Below, piece after piece: positions 11,616 to 23,862 of a stretch of DNA of 64,000 nt; the first letter of the stretch is position 1, and every line of letters starts with the position of its first letter. Below the pieces are notes generated by a model that ran no database searches, was not told where the DNA came from, and worked only from the letters and a program-made list of their open reading frames with translations. Origin of the DNA: Sabellastarte sp. h YS-2021. Its lineage: Eukaryota; Annelida; Polychaeta; Sabellida; Sabellidae. A program made the position numbers and the translations under genes. The stretch lies in assembly GCA_964017235.1 (NCBI GenBank), contig OZ024938.1, forward strand, positions 6,067,454 to 6,131,453, written 5' to 3'.

Positions 11616-13744
11616 GATTCACAGGGGTGTTAGTATCTCCACCACAGAGGTAAGGTAATTATTGGATTCTCGGTTTCTTTTTTTGTAAGATTATGAAAAA
11701 AATGCTTCAGCAAGTTACATCAATTTTTCATAGTGTGTAGGTCTTGGGCTAACACAGAAAAGATTTAATTTTAAGAGTGATCCACAATAAATTCTGGATC
11801 AAGAATGTTTATCATTGCACCAATATGGGATAGTGGCGGTGTTTGACCTTGGCAGAGGTTAGAACTCTATGAGTGCTCACTTTTTGTGGCAGTGAGAATT
11901 AACATTGAGATCCTGAAAACTTATACAAATACACTTACCCTGATTGATCATATACTCCAAGCCTATTGTCAGGCTTTTATCTGTACACCAACACGTATTT
12001 TGCAAAAGTTTTGTATAAATATATATCCTTTTTCAAGATATGGTGAAATTTACAAAGTATTTTCTTTCATTATAAGTTTTTGGAACTGACAAGGCTTTTC
12101 CATAAGCCGGTGTGTATCCAAAACAAGTTAAAATACCTGTAAAAGTACTTAATACAAAGTCATGTTAAAGCTCAGTAGTTGACACACACTGAGTATTGAG
12201 ATCCCCCCTCATAACAATATGGCCTCAAATACATGCTTACTTTTATGGAGTTTGTTTGCTTCGTGCAGACACGAGAACTCTTTTTGGGTACATTAGTTTC
12301 ATACACTACTTTTCTGAAATAATGCCTAGTCACAGAAATATGTAGTGGCTAGCACATTCGGCTCCTAACGTAAACCGGATGAATTGATCTATCAATCAAT
12401 GGATCAATGTATAAATTAATGAATTAATTGATTGGTTGATTCAATCAATCACTATATTCGGGGAAAAAATTTAAAAGTAGCATCTCCATACAAAAATTTA
12501 CAGTCAAGGATTTTTACATATTTAATGACATTTACATATCAATTACAATGATTTTGGTTTATTCACAAGTCATAGTTACATCACTAATGTTTGAATTATA
12601 TTTTTTATAAATGTTTGGTTTGGCAGAGTTTATATTTAATTTATTTTAGTAAAGACGCACACAAAATATATTTAGCCATCTATACTTAAGAAGTGTGACA
12701 TTCAAAACAACTCTTTTATGGAATAAATAGGTGACTATTGTCGTAGTCATGTGACCTAACAGAATGGGCATCAAACGAATGGAAAGAATAGCAATTTAAT
12801 TTTTATGCCGATCTAAACTAACGTGACTATTTTCTGACAGTTTTAGCGATCAATAAAATAGATACTATTGCCCACTCTAAAAGGAAACAAATTCACCTCT
12901 TGTATTGACCAAACCAACAGACGCTTTCATAAAATTAGCATCAGGGAGATGTTATTGATTTACAGTTGAAGTTTTGTGGGTGTGATTGAATTTAAGGCAT
13001 ACTTTATTTAAGCACTGTTAGATACGAGGACGTCATGATTGTCATCCATCCAGACAGGAAAGATGTACAGTACTAGTTGACTTTGGTTGTTTTGCACAAT
13101 AAAGAGAAAATCCTTATTAGCACATGCTATATGCAAATGAGTGTGGATTGGTCTGTTTAAATATGCAGTGATGCATAAATCTGCATTTATTATCCACCGT
13201 GGGCGACATTTCACCTAGTATCGGGGCATACAGTCCATTAATACATGTGTTGTTTTCTCATGTTACTTGCTGCTACTTACAATGGGCATTTATTGTGTAA
13301 CCAACAAATACGTGATTTACATCATTAGAAAGATACTGCCTTTCTACCAATTATCACCGGATACCAACCATCACCAGACAGAATTCAAGTTGACAAAACT
13401 TGACCAAAAATACATGCCAAGTGTAGTAAATAAAGTAGAACCATTTTCAAAACAAACAGAACACATACACAACAAAAGGCTTTCAAAATATATGGCCATT
13501 ACTGAAATATGAACTTTTCATTTACTGCTGGCGATAATTTGTACCCGGCTATAATTGGTAGCAAGGCAGTAACTTTACAGAGCTACTGCTAAACTTTCGT
13601 CAAGTTTTGTTTCTTATGTACTATATGGGTACTTTATGACTTTTGGAGAAACAGACAGCCCTGACAAAAGGACTTTTCTCATCCAATATAGGCAGTGGCT
13701 GTCCGCCTAATGTTGAAAACTGAAGAACCCATCATCCCTTAGAC
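11616..13744. other. Intergenic, no gene recognised
   Basis: About 2.1 kb of AT-rich sequence. At 12385-12460 there is a cluster of TCAATCAATGGATCAATG / TTGATTGGTTGATTCAAT words forming a local inverted repeat. Short open frames here have no recognisable domain and no neighbouring splice signals that I could trust. Confidence 0.5.
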
Positions 13745-13895
13745 TTGCTCACAAGTCTCTACTTTGGGGTTTTTTAAGACAATGAATGAGTGCATTTTAT
13801 AACAGTCTGGATTTTGCACTCTCAGTGGAAGTAGATTCCTTCTAGAGGGAAATGTTCTCATAGAATCATAGTGCACTAAGGAAGGACCTTGCACA
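13745..13895 (+). repeat. Dispersed ~150-bp repeat, copy 1
   Basis: It contains AATGAATGAGTGCATTTTAT and AACAGTCTGGATTTT, and ends CATAGTGCACTAAGGAAGGA. Same-strand copies lie at about 20205-20345 and 53340-53500. It is non-coding and its origin is unknown. Confidence 0.75.
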
Positions 13896-14214
13896 AGGTT
13901 TAATCATCCCTGTGCGCTGTACAGCAAATACCCCCCACCCTTTTATATCCATTGGATAGTTCTATTTTTAACGCAACCACAGTTTTATTTAACCAGAATA
14001 TTGGTCTGTGTAAAATAAAACCCCAAATAAAAAAGGGATGTTCAATATTTTTATGTTTTGTAGTCTAAAAATTATAGTTTTTTTTTCAATAATTTCTTTC
14101 ACATTTTCACTATTATCTCCAAAATAAAGAGCTTTTAAGCCTTGTAAGTGCGAGCTCTAGCGAGACTTGCCCTTCTAGAGATCACTTTTTTCATTATTTG
14201 GTCTCCAGACTTTC

Positions 14215-14390
14215 ATGAATTGTGGCACATCATGATGGGTATATATCTGTCTGTTCACTGAAGTTAAACAACAATGGACTGTGTTAGTACTGGGATGGGT
14301 CACCACCTCAGTGCACTACTCATGTATGTGATGAATTTGCAGCTCGTAATAGTAAACTGAAACCCCTTTCGGCCTTGTTTCTTTTTCAGA
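14215..14390 (+). repeat. 5S rRNA-derived SINE (SINE3-like head)
   Basis: The core at about 14255-14315 (CACTGAAGTTAAACAAC, then GTTAGTACTGGGATGGGT and CACC) follows the internal promoter and 3' half of 5S rRNA (AAGCTAAGC...GTTAGTACTTGGATGGGAGACCGCC). It is followed by an AAACCCCTTTCGGCCTTGTT tail. The same tail follows the 5S-like copy at 60610-60775. A real 5S gene would keep the 5' domain and a T-run terminator in the correct place; here the rest is unrelated. Confidence 0.7.
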
Positions 14391-14639
14391 GACTTATTCC
14401 AGAATGATTGCGGTATGATAAACGCCTCAAAGTTTCCAACGTAAATTCAAATGTTCAGGTTACTGATGGATACAAAGACTTAGAGCAAGTCTAAGCTACA
14501 GCTGCTTGCCTAAGCAAATGCATGGTTTTGAGTCCGCATGCTCATGTTTTGAAAAGTACAAATTCCATGCGAGCATATAAAATGCAATATATAAGTGGTT
14601 AAAAATTCATAAAATTTCCATTTCTTTATGTAAATCTAA

Positions 14640-15605
14640 TCTAATCTACTGCTTTGCAGACGCAATATCTTCCCCACTAAGGGGAACTCGGTGCGCTAGT
14701 TAACAAAAATCATTTTTAATAAGGAGAGTAGAGAGGCGTTCAAGGTCAGTATTCCAGAGTTGTGGGTGGGACCAAGAGGTAAGGAGACTAAGTTGGGAAA
14801 CTAGAATTGAAAAGGTGGGTTTTGAGGTGTTTCCTGAAAGATGCGACAGAAGGACTGTTTCTTATTTGGAAGGGGAAAGAGTTCCAAAGAACTGGGGCGT
14901 AGTGACTAAAAGAATTAGAAAAGTGTTTAATTATTTTGAATTGTACCCTATACCTGACTGGAAGCCAATGGAGTTTTTCAGTTGAGGGATGATGTGAGAA
15001 AATTTTGAGGAACAGATGACAACCCTGCAGAGTGAGTTTTGAACTAGCTGCAATCTCCTTAACTCAAAAGCAGTGAGTGATACGAACAGGGAATTGCAGT
15101 AGTCCAGTCTGCCGCTCACCAAAGCATTTGCTAGAAGAACTGATGTTTTAAGGTCTAGAAGGGGGAGAAATTCTGCAGAGGTCTCTCGCATGAACTCTAG
15201 TGGACTTTATGACCTGTGACACATGTTCAGAGAAGGTGTAATTGGAATCAAACACCACTCTGAGGTGCTGGTGAGACCTGATTACCAAGAATATTGATTG
15301 GAAAGTGAGGAAGGAGTTGTTTTCAGTTGTTTTTCGAACCTATCAAAATGAACTCGGTTTTGTCAAGCTTGAGTTTTAATTTATTTGTGAACATGAAATT
15401 TTGAATGGTTTTTGTACAGAGTGAGAGAAATTTGCTGGAGAGAGTACAATGTATAACTGGGTGTCATCAGTGTAGAAATGGTAATTAATACTACTGTGAG
15501 AGTGAATGATTCAGCTGATTGGGTTAGTGTAGGACGGAGCCCAAAATCCCAAAATTTGTGCAACGGAGGAGGGCTGAGATGAAGTAGAAATTATATTGCG
15601 CCCTT
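14640..15605 (-). pseudogene. CR1/L2-like LINE fragment, RT core to C-terminus
   Basis: Read on the minus strand, the segment near 15440-15480 gives FYTDDTQLYIVLSP, the YxDD active-site region of a non-LTR reverse transcriptase. The frame 14931-15191 continues with LLDLKTSVLLANALVSGRLD and YCNSLF, and further downstream WNSFPFQIRNSP, SFRKHLKTHLF and a stop (about 14790-14900). These are the standard C-terminal blocks of Jockey-superfamily (CR1/L2-like) ORF2. Frameshifts separate the blocks and the N-terminal endonuclease is missing. It belongs to the same subfamily as the relic at 61120-61410. Confidence 0.8.
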
Positions 15606-15939
15606 AAAATTACTGTTACTGGTCAGTTGAATTAATCTTATGTTGATGAAGTGCAATGATAACTTGCTCTGGTGTCAATTCATATGTTAATAGAAATAAA
15701 TCCACAGTGCTACACTTAAGCAGGCACCAATAAGAACTTTGTGTCCACGCTGTACTAATTAGGAGTAGGTTTGAAGTACACTTACAAGTTATTTTTTTTT
15801 CATAATTGATGCTGATTGTCCGGAAAAGATTTCACCTTTTATTGTTTATTTGCGCCGAATTTAACGCGAGCAGAATTACCAAATGAAACTGTACTTTCTC
15901 AAGGGTTTTGTTGTAAATGAGTACGTCATGAATTCTGTA

Positions 15940-16080
15940 CACCAAGGTACTGAAATCTACAAGCTCTGTTAGTACCCGGATGGGTAACCATCTGAGTTCT
16001 GGGCCAGGTTAGCCTTGCCACAGCCTAGCTTGCTGAGGAGAACAATGCTTAATTGCTTGCTGTCTCCCAGGCTAGAAAGG
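15940..16080 (+). repeat. Second 5S-like SINE head
   Basis: GTTAGTACCCGGATGGGTAA with CCATCTGAG (about 15968-16000) resembles the 5S rRNA box C region. It is followed by an unrelated GCC-rich tail containing CTAGCTTGCTGAGG and CTCCCAGGCTAGAAAGGCC. It is more diverged than the copy at 14215, and its downstream part does not match that copy. Confidence 0.5.
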
Positions 16081-16524
16081 CCTGTGATACAGTGTGCATT
16101 ATGGCAAAGGTATTTCATGTTTGCATTATGGCTCAGACAGCCTGGAAGGCCAGGCTAGGGCTAGGTATGTGCAGATACGGTGTGACTCGGATGATTACTT
16201 AAGTGGTCCAGTCACAATATAACATAAGCAGTGTACTAGGTCCGACATTACATCAACCAATTAGAACAGAATTATGATGCAGGGTAAAATATACATGCAA
16301 AGTACACGTGAGTGTATCTTACAGCACATGCAAACAATGTAAGTAAATGGGGAGAACCTACAACACTAGTAAGGAGAATGCACGCGCCTAAGTCTCTCTT
16401 AAGTTACCCTTGAGATATGGATGCGTTTATGGCCATAATGTGTGTACGCAGAGAAAATGTGCATGTCATTTTTCATTGCAGGGCCTGTGCGACCTTTAAA
16501 TTATAAAATCTCACGTGTGGCTTA

Positions 16525-16686
16525 AGTGTCCCTTGCAAATTAGGCGATTTTACTCTGTAACCAGGACGTACGTGCACATACGATGGGATGTAAGAGAGGC
16601 TTTAAATGTCCCTTGCAAATCAGCTGATTTTTCTTCGTAACCAGGACGTATGTGCACGTACGACAGGATGTAAGAAAGGCTTTATC
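16525..16686 (+). repeat. Two-unit ~78-bp tandem repeat
   Basis: Two adjacent units each contain TGTCCCTTGCAAAT, GTAACCAGGACGTA, a TGTGCACGTACGA-like word and GGATGTAAGA. They begin near 16528 and 16606. The unit holds the near-palindromic ACGTACGTGCACATACG. No gene; the overlapping short open frames on both strands come from the repeat itself. Confidence 0.75.
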
Positions 16687-16689
16687 GTG

Positions 16690-17799
16690 AAAATAAGTCG
16701 ATTTGTAACTTGGGAGAGGGTTACGATTAATGCTGCTATAGAATGTTGTTTTCAAGAGATACAATACCTACAAAAGTCAATAGAAACAATATTTCATGTA
16801 TTTGTGATATCAAAATTGGACTTAGATTATTGCTAATGAATTGATAATTAAAATCAATTATTGCAGAGATTTCAGTACATACAAAATGTAGCGGCCAGCA
16901 GTGTTTAAATAATATTAAGAAATATTTTGAATTATATGTTTAACTTTCATCACTTCTGAGAAGACAAAATACACAAGATATATCCCCTTCTGATCCGAAT
17001 GGCATATATTTGCCCTTTCTAGAGATCAATTTACCCTTAGAGTCTTCTTCAATGCCGAGATTAAGTGCTATAGAAGTCTAGTATATAATATAATAGAACA
17101 GAACATATATGTATTACTGTACTGAGGACAGAGATAAAAACAATCTATAAAAGTATACCATGAGCCTTAAAAATCTGGTGTGTAGGCTAATGGTAATGTC
17201 GGTCATTGTTTTTCTTCAATTTTCAATGATTAACATTGTTATAAATTTCAGTTCAAAATATGTTAAGACATTTTCTAAATAACAGTACTTACCTGATTTA
17301 ATCTGATTAGAAAATATGTATGGTTATTTTAAAAATATATATCCATTGTTTATCTATTGTTTTCTCATATGAGAACAATTGTTTATTTTGTTAGTTACAA
17401 ATAAACAAAGTGATATCAAAGTCATATATTCAGTCACTTAGATTGCATGTTTATGTGTCACAGAAAAAATTATTATGTCCAAAAATTATCAATAAACCAG
17501 TATATTGTTTGTGTAGCTCCCTTTTAGATCCCTGAGGTCAAATGTGAGATGCCTAAACATTTACTAGAATGTCAATCTGTTTGGAGTCAAATGTGGCTTT
17601 CCATATAGGCGAACATCAAAACTAAATTGCAATTTTAGATATCTCTGTACTGCGGTCAACAAATATATGTGTAATGTGACTAAATAATAAATATAAAATC
17701 ACACATTGTAAATACATATTTGAAAAAAAAATTGACAATATATTAGGGATGAGTTGGTATAAAAATGTGTAGAATCCGTGTTGTAGTATCAAACAGACC
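16690..17799. other. Intergenic, nothing recognised
   Basis: A very AT-rich stretch without repeat matches in the window and without a supportable open frame. Confidence 0.5.
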
Positions 17800-18120
17800 A
17801 CTGACAGCAAGTGAAATTAATGAAACCAAAACATGGACATTTCATCTCAAGGAAATCGCAATAAAAGTCCCCAGATGCACAAAAATATGGGAAAAAAGTG
17901 TGTTATTTCTTCAGATTTTGATTTGTTTCTAGTAGTCTATGTTTACCTTCCATTATATGCGTTGGCAAGCAAGATAGAGGTTATATAGTGTCGTCACTTA
18001 TTTGCTAAGAAACCTCTATAGAAGGCTGCGAATATTCAAAATATGTGATGAACGTTAGCAATTTATTCGGATTTAGGGTTTCCAAGATTTTAAGTTTTAC
18101 CTTCCATAACATGTGTTGAG
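17800..18120 (+). repeat. Diverged third copy of part of the duplicated block
   Basis: The order ATGAAACCAAAACATGG, GCAATAAAAGTCC, CAAAAATATGGGAAAAAAG and TTGGCAAGCAAGAT parallels 2600-2760 (ATGAAACCAATACATGG, AATAAAAATCC, CAAAAATATGCAAAAAAGG, TTGACAAGCACGATGG). Part of the ~3 kb duplicated unit is therefore itself an older dispersed element. Confidence 0.6.
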
Positions 18121-18186
18121 AATTGAAGTAGTGGTTCAGTCACAGTATTCCGTTAAAAAGAACAGTTCATCTAAATAAATGTGCTT

Positions 18187-18515
18187 CTATCTGCCACTGT
18201 GGCCTAGATGGTAACACTGTTGCCTGGGAACACAGTGTACCTCAGTTCTACCCCAGATACAGGCAGATATATAGTGGCTCAGGTGATCAATTAAAATGGC
18301 GGTCCTCTGTTATTGGGTCCTATCCCCAGTGGCAGGTTAAAAAAAATCCAGGAGAATTGATAAATTGTTATCCGAAAACTGTGTTTGAGTTAAGGTAATG
18401 TCAGTCACTAGAGAGCTTGCACTGTACTTGTACAGTCAGGGTGGACCAAGTAGCACTTTGAGTCCTGTAGTACAAGGAGACGTTGCTCTGGGTATAAATA
18501 CACAATATGATATAA
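18187..18515 (+). repeat. tRNA-derived SINE, near full length
   Basis: The head CTGCCACTGTGGCCTAGATG with GTAACACTG resembles a tRNA A box, and CAGTTCTACCCC lies where a B box would be. The body continues to a tail (TTGCACTGTACTTGTACAGT, AGCACTTTGAGTCCTGTAG, GTATAAATACACA) shared with 7858-8012. It has no protein capacity. A Pol III-transcribed SINE is the simplest reading. Confidence 0.65.
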
Positions 18516-18689
18516 ACAGTGCCTGATAATGAACAAACCCCTGCTGGAAAGTAGTGTTGATAAAAAGGAGAAAACAATTTTGAGGGTGTATTTAGAACCA
18601 GATCCAGGCCAACTATGAATTATGCAAGGGAAGACAGACACGATTACAATACAAGGTTTAAAAAGTCTCCTACAATTTGAGAAATTATA

Positions 18690-18832
18690 TTCAGTTGGTC
18701 AAGGTTCTGTACTGTAAACTGCCGACCATCAGTAAACTACCAGCTTTCCCACATAGGGTCCGGGGTTTGAACCGCCGACTTCAGAGGTCGCAGGCCAGTG
18801 TGTTACCACTGTGCCACGGTGGCCATCAATTT
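18690..18832 (-). repeat. tRNA-derived SINE, GTGGCACAGTGGTAACAC family
   Basis: On the minus strand it starts GGCCACCGTGGCACAGTGGT (A-box-like). It carries GGCGGTTCAAACCCCGG (B-box-like) about 45 nt later, then CCCTATGTGGGAAAGC and GGTCGGCAGTTTACAGTA. Related copies lie at 53800-53930 and 56545-56695 (both minus), with a tail-only copy at about 39255-39300 (plus). Confidence 0.7.
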
Positions 18833-19747
18833 GAGAAATTAATGATCACTCTGAAAGGTTAAATTACATGAATTTTTGTCAGTAAAGTAATCTTATAACT
18901 TGACCTTGTGTTAAAACATATTTTGTATCCACTCTGTAACACATAAAACAAGGACAACTAAGGATTTTTTATGATCAAGTTGTAGCAAGTAACGGAGGAA
19001 AACATAAGACATACCATCAAAACTTTTAAGTAGATCGCCTATCTGGAACCATACACTAAGCCATAACAAAACACGCTGGATAAATTGATAAATAATGTTC
19101 GGACAAAATCCACATGTTAAAACTATATTCTTTGAAAGTTTTGTTTCATAATTAAACAAGTGTAGAGTTTCAAATGTAATTTACACAATTTGAAGCTATA
19201 GAGTGAAAGTCAAAACCATTCCCCATGAATAGGTGACAGGTAGTAAAACTGTCCCGTTTTAAATACCTTGACAATTAAACAATACCTTTAATTAATATGA
19301 TAAACAGACACATTATTTCATTTGATTTGGACCACTTTAGATTTCAGTGTGAAATGGTTGCTTTCTTTAAGTAATAAGTTGTATTTGTTACTTGATCAAT
19401 ATTTATGATGAGAATAACCTCGAAAAAAAAACTGGTTGAATAATATCTTTCAGCATTAGCCTTTCTCAGACCCACAGAAATTATAAGGTTGATTAATTGA
19501 ATTTTAATTCACCATAAACCATATGAGTCCCAAATATACAGACCGGGTAATATTTTCTTGTATTCCCCTGTGTCACGTACAATGTATAATCACTGTTATG
19601 AATTCATCAAAAGTATCAATATTTAAGTTATTTTTCTTTGACTATGTGAGCTACAAATATGATGCATACATCATTAGAAAGGTATTTTACAGAGTGGAGA
19701 ACTCTCAAGTTAAACACTTGTCAGTACCTTGTATAGATTTGACAATA
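18833..19747. other. Intergenic, nothing recognised
   Basis: AT-rich sequence with no matches elsewhere in the window. Short open frames on either strand have no domain signature. Confidence 0.45.
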
Positions 19748-19800
19748 TATATATATTTTATTTTGCACCAACTGTTTGGAACACTCTTCCTCTTCAAATA
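19748..19800 (+). pseudogene. Very short LINE ORF2 relic
   Basis: One plus-strand frame reads FAPTVWNTLPLQIKN, the conserved C-terminal block of CR1/L2-like ORF2 (compare DAPTVWNHLPDEV at about 10240). Only about 16 codons are preserved, so this is a fossil scrap. Confidence 0.45.
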
Positions 19801-20204
19801 AAAAATGACTTAATTCAAAGTACACACAGTCGATCAGATAGATATACAGACAACATTGATTTCATTACATTTTGATGTAAGAAATAATAAATTATTGACA
19901 AATACACGAACAAACTCATGTTTTTCCTTGGTATGGTGTTCAAATAACTGTCTTGTGACCATAAGCTACAGAATTGAAATGAAGAAAAGACAGAGAGATT
20001 TGTTATTTAATACTATATTCTATGAGATCATATGTTTTATAGATAGATACTAAAAACATCTTCAGTAAAAAGTAGAAGCTGAGGACACCCAAAGACTTGC
20101 CATAGGGCACTACTGAAAAAAACCCAACAAAATGAATCTTGTCCACAGAAGCATCCTTGACTGAATTGTTTGAAATTTAAAAAGATGCTCGACTGTAGAC
20201 TTGC

Positions 20205-20345
20205 ACACAAGTATTTTCTTTTGTGATTTTGAAGACAATGAATGAGTGCATTTTATAACAGTCTGGATTTAACACTCTCACTGGAAGTCCTTCATTCTAC
20301 AGGCAAATGCTCTCAGTTAATCATAGTGCACTAAGGAAGGACAAG
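20205..20345 (+). repeat. Dispersed ~150-bp repeat, copy 2
   Basis: Same core as 13745-13895: AATGAATGAGTGCATTTTAT, AACAGTCTGGATTTAACACT and CATAGTGCACTAAGGAAGGA. It has the same orientation as the other two copies. Confidence 0.75.
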
Positions 20346-21189
20346 GTCTAGCTCGACTGTGACCATCATTTTGTGCTTTCATTTCTCCCTCTTTTATTGG
20401 TTTGCACTTAATGACCCCAACACGCCCTCCCTTGTCTTTTGTTTACAGTCTTCTGTGCTGTCACATTTTTTATCCAATAAGACGTTAATATTTGTCAAAA
20501 AATGGGAAATAAATAAATCTGGTTCCGGATCATTTTTTGAGAGAACCGAGACATAGGTAGACCCGATCAGTGTGAAATTATGACCCTAATCCCATATATA
20601 GTTTTCAGGTTATGCAATCAGACATACCGGGTTACAATACCTTCAGGGAGAAGGGTAATAACAGTAGATCCATGTGGGGAGACACTTATACAAGTAGTTT
20701 GTAAGACATAAAATCCTTTTGTACAGTATACCTACTAATGCACACTGGGGCACGAGTTCATGGGTAAGCAATCACACTAGTCTTCTCATTTCTCCAAATT
20801 ATTTATCCAAACCATTTTGCATGTGTAAGTTTCTCCTGTTCTCAGTCTCTACAATACAAGGTACAAGGTAAAAACACCCTGTGGTTCCATTCATAAATCA
20901 GCCAGACAATTTACTTTACATTCCAATGAACATGCAGTGTGGAATTAGAGGCCTGATGAAATTCCTGCTTCTTCCTTTACAAAAACTTTAGTCTTATCTC
21001 TTTCTGAAAACATATCCACCAAAAATCGATTTTACTAATCCTGCATCTCCATGGTGCTTGCCTTTCTTCTTCACCCCAAACTTTTGAAATAGGAGGTATT
21101 TTTTCTTGTGTCTACTTTTTAGCAGAGATTAAACACAATGGATGTTGGTTAGATTGAGAATTAGTCTCCACTTAATAAGTCTTACACAT
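20346..21189. other. 3' flank of the transporter gene
   Basis: This region is downstream of the minus-strand transporter stop codon and probably includes its 3'UTR. A minus-strand AATAAA lies at about 20394-20399, but it is too far from the stop to assign with confidence. No other gene or repeat was recognised. Confidence 0.35.
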
Positions 21190-22258
21190 TTACTTTGATA
21201 AATGATCAGAGAAAAATGTAATTACCGGAGAGGCTAGTGATGCAATTACTATACAAATAATTCCAAACACTTCCATAACATTGGCATTACCAGGATGAAA
21301 CATTTTAAGCACTGTTCTTTGGATGACATACAACCCTATTGTTGCCAAGGGGAATATCATACCTCCAACAGACACAGGGAAATACACAAGTGGAAACATG
21401 TTCATCAAATGTGAGGCAGTCATCGCCATTATAAATACGATAGTAAATGCAAGGCAGGCATGTCCAGATGGGAATGAAAGATTGCTATCATATGCAAGTG
21501 CAAGTCCTGCCAAAATGACTCCAGTTATCACAACTTGAATGACAGCATTCCAGAAGATAAGACACAATGCAGAATAGGTCTGCAAAAGTGAGCGCGAGAA
21601 ATTGTCAGCGACTACGAGTGACACTGTTCCAAACATGACCATAAGATAGCCGAGTAATAATGAGTTAAAACCGAGACTCGAACTGTATGACATTTCACCA
21701 AGAACTGAATCATTTCGATGAACTATTAAAGAATAATTATTGTCTATATAGTCACATGGAGACATTCTGATTTCCTCAGAAAAGTGCCATGGTTGTGTCA
21801 GTAGAAGTAGTCCAGTTATAGCTAGCACAGATGTAATGATGAAATACCTTGATACCTGCTTCCGTACTATGTCCAGAGTGGTGGCGAGGGCTATGTATAG
21901 TCCGGCATAGATGCCATCCATATTGCCAACTGGTAACAATGGAGCTGCCAGATAGAACAAGGTGGTGTAGATATAATTCAGACAGGCTGCCAAGACAAGC
22001 TTACAGGTATCTGACTTCTGTACAACAAAGGATAGTTTCCCAACAGCCATACACAGAGATGACAGAATGATATCGAATGTAAATCTGAAAATATTTGGAA
22101 TGAAGATAGAAGTCTTATTTCCTGCTACCTGGGATGAAGTTATGGACAAAATGCAACATACTACCCCCAACAGGACGCAGATGTAGCCTTTTATAAGTGA
22201 TTGTATTGTGCTTGGTCCAGATTTCATGTCATCTGCAGTACCCTGGATATTTCCATTG
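21190..22258 (-). CDS. DMT-superfamily-like 10-TM transporter, terminal coding exon
   Basis: The 3' coding exon encodes 355 residues plus part of a split Ser codon and ends at the stop 21190-21192. The protein is almost entirely hydrophobic helices: about ten membrane segments in two sets of five, separated by a polar loop with several Asn/Ser near the middle. This matches the EamA / SLC35-like drug/metabolite transporter fold, and the length (374 residues with exon 1) fits that superfamily. No substrate can be inferred; the family is assigned by topology and overall composition only. The open frame upstream of 22258 reads through a polypyrimidine tract ending TTCTTCTTATGCAG, a typical acceptor, so the exon starts at 22258 and not at an upstream codon. 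An in-frame Met at 22227 is an alternative start if exon 1 is skipped. The protein probably sits in an internal or plasma membrane. Confidence 0.85.
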
Positions 22259-23787
22259 CTGCATAAGAAGAAATATATCAATTAAATTATGTGGCAAAGA
22301 TATGTGATTATTTAGAGCACATCATATAGTAGTCTGGTTTTATGTTAAATATATCCTTATAACAATAAAATGTGGATTGATCACAAAAATTGATTTCTTT
22401 TTTAAAAATAACATGCCTTCTGATTGCACACAGAAATAAACACCAGTTTAGCTCTTTAACCAGATGAGATAAAGGGGAATTCCCGAAGTCCAGGTATTAA
22501 TAGAACTGATATACATGAGGACATTACAGTATGCCTATAGGAGTAAGTACATGTATACATGATGTGGATAATCTCAGAGTGTACATAATTTAGCTTCTGT
22601 TTAAAATACCACTTTAAAGCTTCAAAAGTAGCTTTGTCTTTTTTATTTGTAACCTAATGCCCCAGTCACACTACAGGCAGTATGTCCTGCAGTCATAGGT
22701 TTTTACTCGTCGGCCAAACGGCCTTCCGGGATGCTTCATACCTTCCGAGGTTTGGTTTATCCACCATACTACAGACGGCATAAGTCGTGGTTATAGGCAT
22801 TGGGCAAAATGCCCCTGTTCTTCAAATACAGTCTGAGGTTCGTTTGCAAACATATGACACAGTGACAACATGTCCAATTCCTCCACTCACCTTATGTTTG
22901 CCTTATTACCCGGAAGCATGACCGAATGATCACCTTATATAAACTGTGGATCACACCTTCAGTTACTGTAGCCAAAAATTCATCTGCGCATGCTCATGAT
23001 GAGGCGATCAGAGGCAGAAGTTTTAAACATTTTAAAACCTCTGGAGGATGTGCAAGGTATTGGACGTTTTGCAATTGTATCACAAGTTTGAATATGAACC
23101 TCAGACGGTTGTTGAAGAACAGGGGCGCTTCACCCAACAACTTTAACTGTGTGTTATACTGCCTGTAATGTGACCTGGGTATAATACTCCAAAGAGAGCT
23201 GCCATACTGTAAACGAAGATTACTAAAGCCGTTTTTTAGACTTATTTCACTTTGATGTTGTTTGAATTTATCCAGCAAACAGTTTCTTTTGTGGTGCATA
23301 CCAGAGCAGACAAGAAAAAGGTAAAAAAAATATAAATTTTGAAAACCATTGAAATGCCACTTTTGATAGGTGGATCAGCCATATTTCTGGATGCAAAAAA
23401 TCACTCCAAACTGGCACAATGAGAGTTTGTGATATGTACATTATGGCCTTTTTAATTGCAAACAATAAACAAGAACACTCAGATGGTGCATGCTTTTGCC
23501 AAGGCCCAACACTACAATATATCTTTATATTAAATTGATGAAAAAATCCTCCTGGATTGCAAACGAAATTTCCTAAAAAATTTGTCTAACATTGTCTATA
23601 GCTTTTGAACTTAGTTTTCAAACAAACTTACTTTTCATGCAAACTCTTATCAAAAGGAATCCACTGTTGTTGGTAATAGCAGGTAACGATTTTGCCTTGA
23701 AGGTGTTTTAATTTAGGACAGGAATGACTAAGGTTTATAATACATTCTCTATACATTTAAGTCATTAGTTGTCAGTACTTTACCAAC
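22259..23787 (-). other. Transporter intron (phase 2) with repeats
   Basis: GT-AG intron inferred from donor CTCAG|GTTGGTAAAG at 23788/23787 and acceptor TTATGCAG|C at 22259/22258. Splicing keeps the frame (AG + C = Ser). About 22660-23190 is filled with two pieces of the dispersed repeat that also occurs at 3280, 8013, 40700 and 53140 (GGCATTGGGCAAAATGCCCC, CAGGGGCGCTTCACC). Short open frames here derive from that repeat. Confidence 0.75.
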
Positions 23788-23862
23788 CTGAGTTCTTGCT
23801 TGTCCAACAGCCTGCTATCCTCTTTTCCAGAGTAATCTGCCATTTTTGTAATGTCTTTCTAC
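23788..23862 (-). CDS. Transporter exon with the start codon
   Basis: Starts after a strong acceptor (TCTGTTTTTTCTTGTAG, AG at 23863-23864). It has 19 nt of 5'UTR, then ATG at 23841-23843 in good context (AAAATGG), and encodes MADYSGKEDSRLLDKQEL plus two bases. It ends at donor CTCAG|GTTGG. The phase-2 end joins exactly in frame to the exon at 22258, giving one 374-codon protein. The N-terminus is hydrophilic and acidic, with a RLLD/QEL segment resembling a dileucine-type sorting signal; that last point is a guess. The acceptor upstream of the ATG implies at least one non-coding 5' exon further right, possibly beyond Harbinger element A. Confidence 0.75.

Noticed and set aside
14215-14390. 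5S rRNA gene
   Set aside because: Only the internal-promoter half resembles 5S; the 5' part and the end do not, and the tail is shared with another SINE copy.
18690-18832. tRNA gene on the minus strand
   Set aside because: A- and B-box-like words are present but no complete cloverleaf. Several related dispersed copies show it is a SINE.
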